From NCBI GenBank assembly GCA_020349865.1, contig CP070700.1, positions 397,910 through 404,894 of the forward strand: a DNA stretch of 6,985 nt, given 5' to 3'. Under the pieces are notes generated by a model. It saw nothing but the letters and a program-made list of their open reading frames with translations, did no database searches and had not been told where the DNA came from. The DNA comes from Desulfobacteraceae bacterium (GTDB lineage Bacteria; Desulfobacterota; DSM-4660; Desulfatiglandales; Desulfatiglandaceae). The position numbers and the translations under genes are program-made. Of this stretch, positions 6,647 through 6,985 are shown one piece after another. Position 1 is the first letter of the stretch; every line of letters starts with the position of its first letter.

Positions 6647-6728
6647 AAAAAATCCCCTCTTTCTCTCCTTTACAAAAGGGGAGGACTTATGCTTCCCCCT
6701 TTAACAAAGAGGGATCGAGGGGGATTTT
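6647..6728. repeat. Repeat of about 82 bp with inverted ends and internal hairpins
   Basis: The left end AAAATCCCCTC (6649-6659) is the reverse complement of the right end GAGGGGGATTTT (6717-6728) apart from one missing C. Inside are two further partly self-complementary parts: CTCCTTTACAAAAGGGGAG (6665-6683) and TCCCCCTTTAACAAAGAGGGA (about 6694-6714). This architecture resembles the small nonautonomous repeats built around CCCCCTTT/AAAGGGGG found dispersed in many bacterial genomes. No transposase is nearby. No target-site duplication is obvious. Confidence 0.65.
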
Positions 6729-6784
6729 GTTTGATCAATGTGGAAAGATACCTACCTGTTCTATAAAGTGCCTATGAATGAGTT

Positions 6785-6883
6785 ATGAAAGACGCTGTGC
6801 ACTTTTCAAGAGCCTTGGGTGCCGACGTCTCTATCGAAAATCTAAAGGTCTGTTTCGCTCGATTAGCGTATGACGCAACTTAA
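6785..6883 (+). CDS. Doubtful 32-codon ORF just upstream of the selenoprotein gene
   Basis: ATG 6785 to TAA 6881-6883 encodes 32 residues, including SRALGADVSIENLKV (8-22), ending 24 bp before the selenoprotein start. It has no clear Shine-Dalgarno and I recognise no family. An overlapping 31-codon frame from ATG 6778 is equally unsupported. It may be a leader peptide, a gene remnant or chance. Confidence 0.2.
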   Translation: MKDAVHFSRALGADVSIENLKVCFARLAYDAT

Positions 6884-6895
6884 ACTACAAAAAGA

Positions 6896-6899
6896 GAGG
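6896..6899 (+). promoter_or_regulatory. Ribosome binding site of the selenoprotein gene
   Basis: GAGG within AAAGAGAGGT, eight bases before ATG 6908. It is the only well-spaced Shine-Dalgarno on the plus strand in the right part of the window, and it marks the short UGA-containing frame as a translated gene. Confidence 0.7.
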
Positions 6900-6907
6900 T
6901 AACATTT

Positions 6908-6985
6908 ATGGCAAAAGAGGTTATCATCTATGGCAGAGGCGGCTGACCCTATACACAAGATGCCAGGTCGGCTTACGGCAAAGAC
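6908..6985 (+). CDS. Glutaredoxin-like selenoprotein with in-frame UGA (UPYT motif), 5' part
   Basis: From ATG 6908 the plus strand reads a thioredoxin-fold first strand, KEVIIYG (3-9), then GRGG, then TGA at 6944-6946 (codon 13), then PYTQDARSAYG. The frame stays open to the window edge (26 codons). Glutaredoxins have CPYC after this strand; here UGA stands where the catalytic cysteine would be and T replaces the second cysteine. This fits the small glutaredoxin-like selenoproteins of deltaproteobacteria (I recall a family named Uxx-star). GAGG at 6896-6899, eight bases before the ATG, supports the start, and a SECIS-like hairpin follows the UGA at the right distance. Such proteins are presumed cytoplasmic redox proteins; the substrate is unknown. 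Reading UGA as a real stop would leave a 12-residue peptide. The remainder of the gene lies beyond the window, so the fold is judged from its first 26 residues. Confidence 0.8.
6947..6980 (+). promoter_or_regulatory. Candidate bacterial SECIS element for UGA recoding
   Basis: Bacterial selenocysteine insertion needs a hairpin immediately downstream of UGA whose loop is bound by SelB. Here GCC (6962-6964) and GGC (6970-6972) enclose AGGUC (6965-6969), 18 bases after the UGA. The E. coli fdhF element has an AGGUCU loop at nearly the same distance. A second pairing, UGCC (6961-6964) with GGCA (6977-6980), gives a larger loop that also begins AGG. The visible stem is short, so the assignment rests on loop sequence, distance and the host gene. 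Confidence 0.65.

Larger units (their letters stand above)
6243..6907. other. 665-bp intergenic region without a confident gene
   Basis: The stretch between the divergent yihY and selenoprotein genes holds the yihY promoter near its left end, a repeat cluster at about 6332-6461, and a repeat with inverted ends at 6647-6728. It also holds two small ORFs of doubtful status (54 codons minus, 32 codons plus). I found no tRNA-like cloverleaf, no T-tract terminator and no convincing promoter for the plus-strand gene. Confidence 0.6.

Noticed and set aside
6332..6728. Repeats as a CRISPR array
   Set aside because: There are only two diverged copies of the unit, the spacing is filled by palindromes, and no cas gene is present.
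6944..6946. UGA as a true stop giving a 12-codon ORF, or as a frameshifted pseudogene
   Set aside because: Redox-fold sequence continues in frame after the UGA, UGA falls at the catalytic position, and a SECIS-like loop follows at the expected distance.

Overview
The window looks like chromosomal DNA of a Gram-negative bacterium, most likely a deltaproteobacterium (Desulfobacterota). The evidence is an outer-membrane lipid transport (Mla) operon, an acyl-CoA dehydrogenase, moderate GC content, and a short glutaredoxin-like gene with an in-frame UGA that reads as selenocysteine, a gene type frequent in that group. No ribosomal or tRNA gene is present, so the taxonomy is inference.

Layout. Positions 1-1004 (minus strand, cut by the window edge) encode most of an acyl-CoA dehydrogenase. 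A gene-poor gap of 161 bp follows. Positions 1166-6176 are one minus-strand block, transcribed in the order YihY/BrkB-type membrane protein, mlaE, mlaF, mlaD, mlaC, mlaA. Gaps inside the block are 5-77 bp. A good sigma70-type promoter (TTGACA, 17 bp, TAAACT) lies just upstream of the first gene. Positions 6243-6907 carry no confident gene. They hold the promoter, a cluster of palindromic and direct repeats, a second repeat with inverted ends, and two doubtful small ORFs. At 6908 a plus-strand gene begins and runs off the window; its codon 13 is TGA, in the context GRGG-U-PYT, followed by a stem-loop with an AGGUC loop that fits a bacterial SECIS element.

How the genes work together. MlaE (permease), MlaF (ATPase) and MlaD (MCE-domain substrate channel) form the inner-membrane ABC complex. 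MlaC is the periplasmic phospholipid carrier and MlaA the outer-membrane component. The set is complete except for the STAS protein MlaB, which is not encoded here. The operon starts with a YihY-family polytopic protein that has a C-terminal winged-helix-like domain, suggesting a wider envelope function. The acyl-CoA dehydrogenase is probably a separate beta-oxidation-type gene, and the selenoprotein gene is divergent and separate.

The most noteworthy items are the UGA-containing gene, which ordinary gene callers would miss or truncate, the YihY-plus-Mla arrangement, the MlaA protein without a lipobox, and the repeat-rich intergenic region. I see no CRISPR array, intact insertion sequence, rRNA or tRNA.
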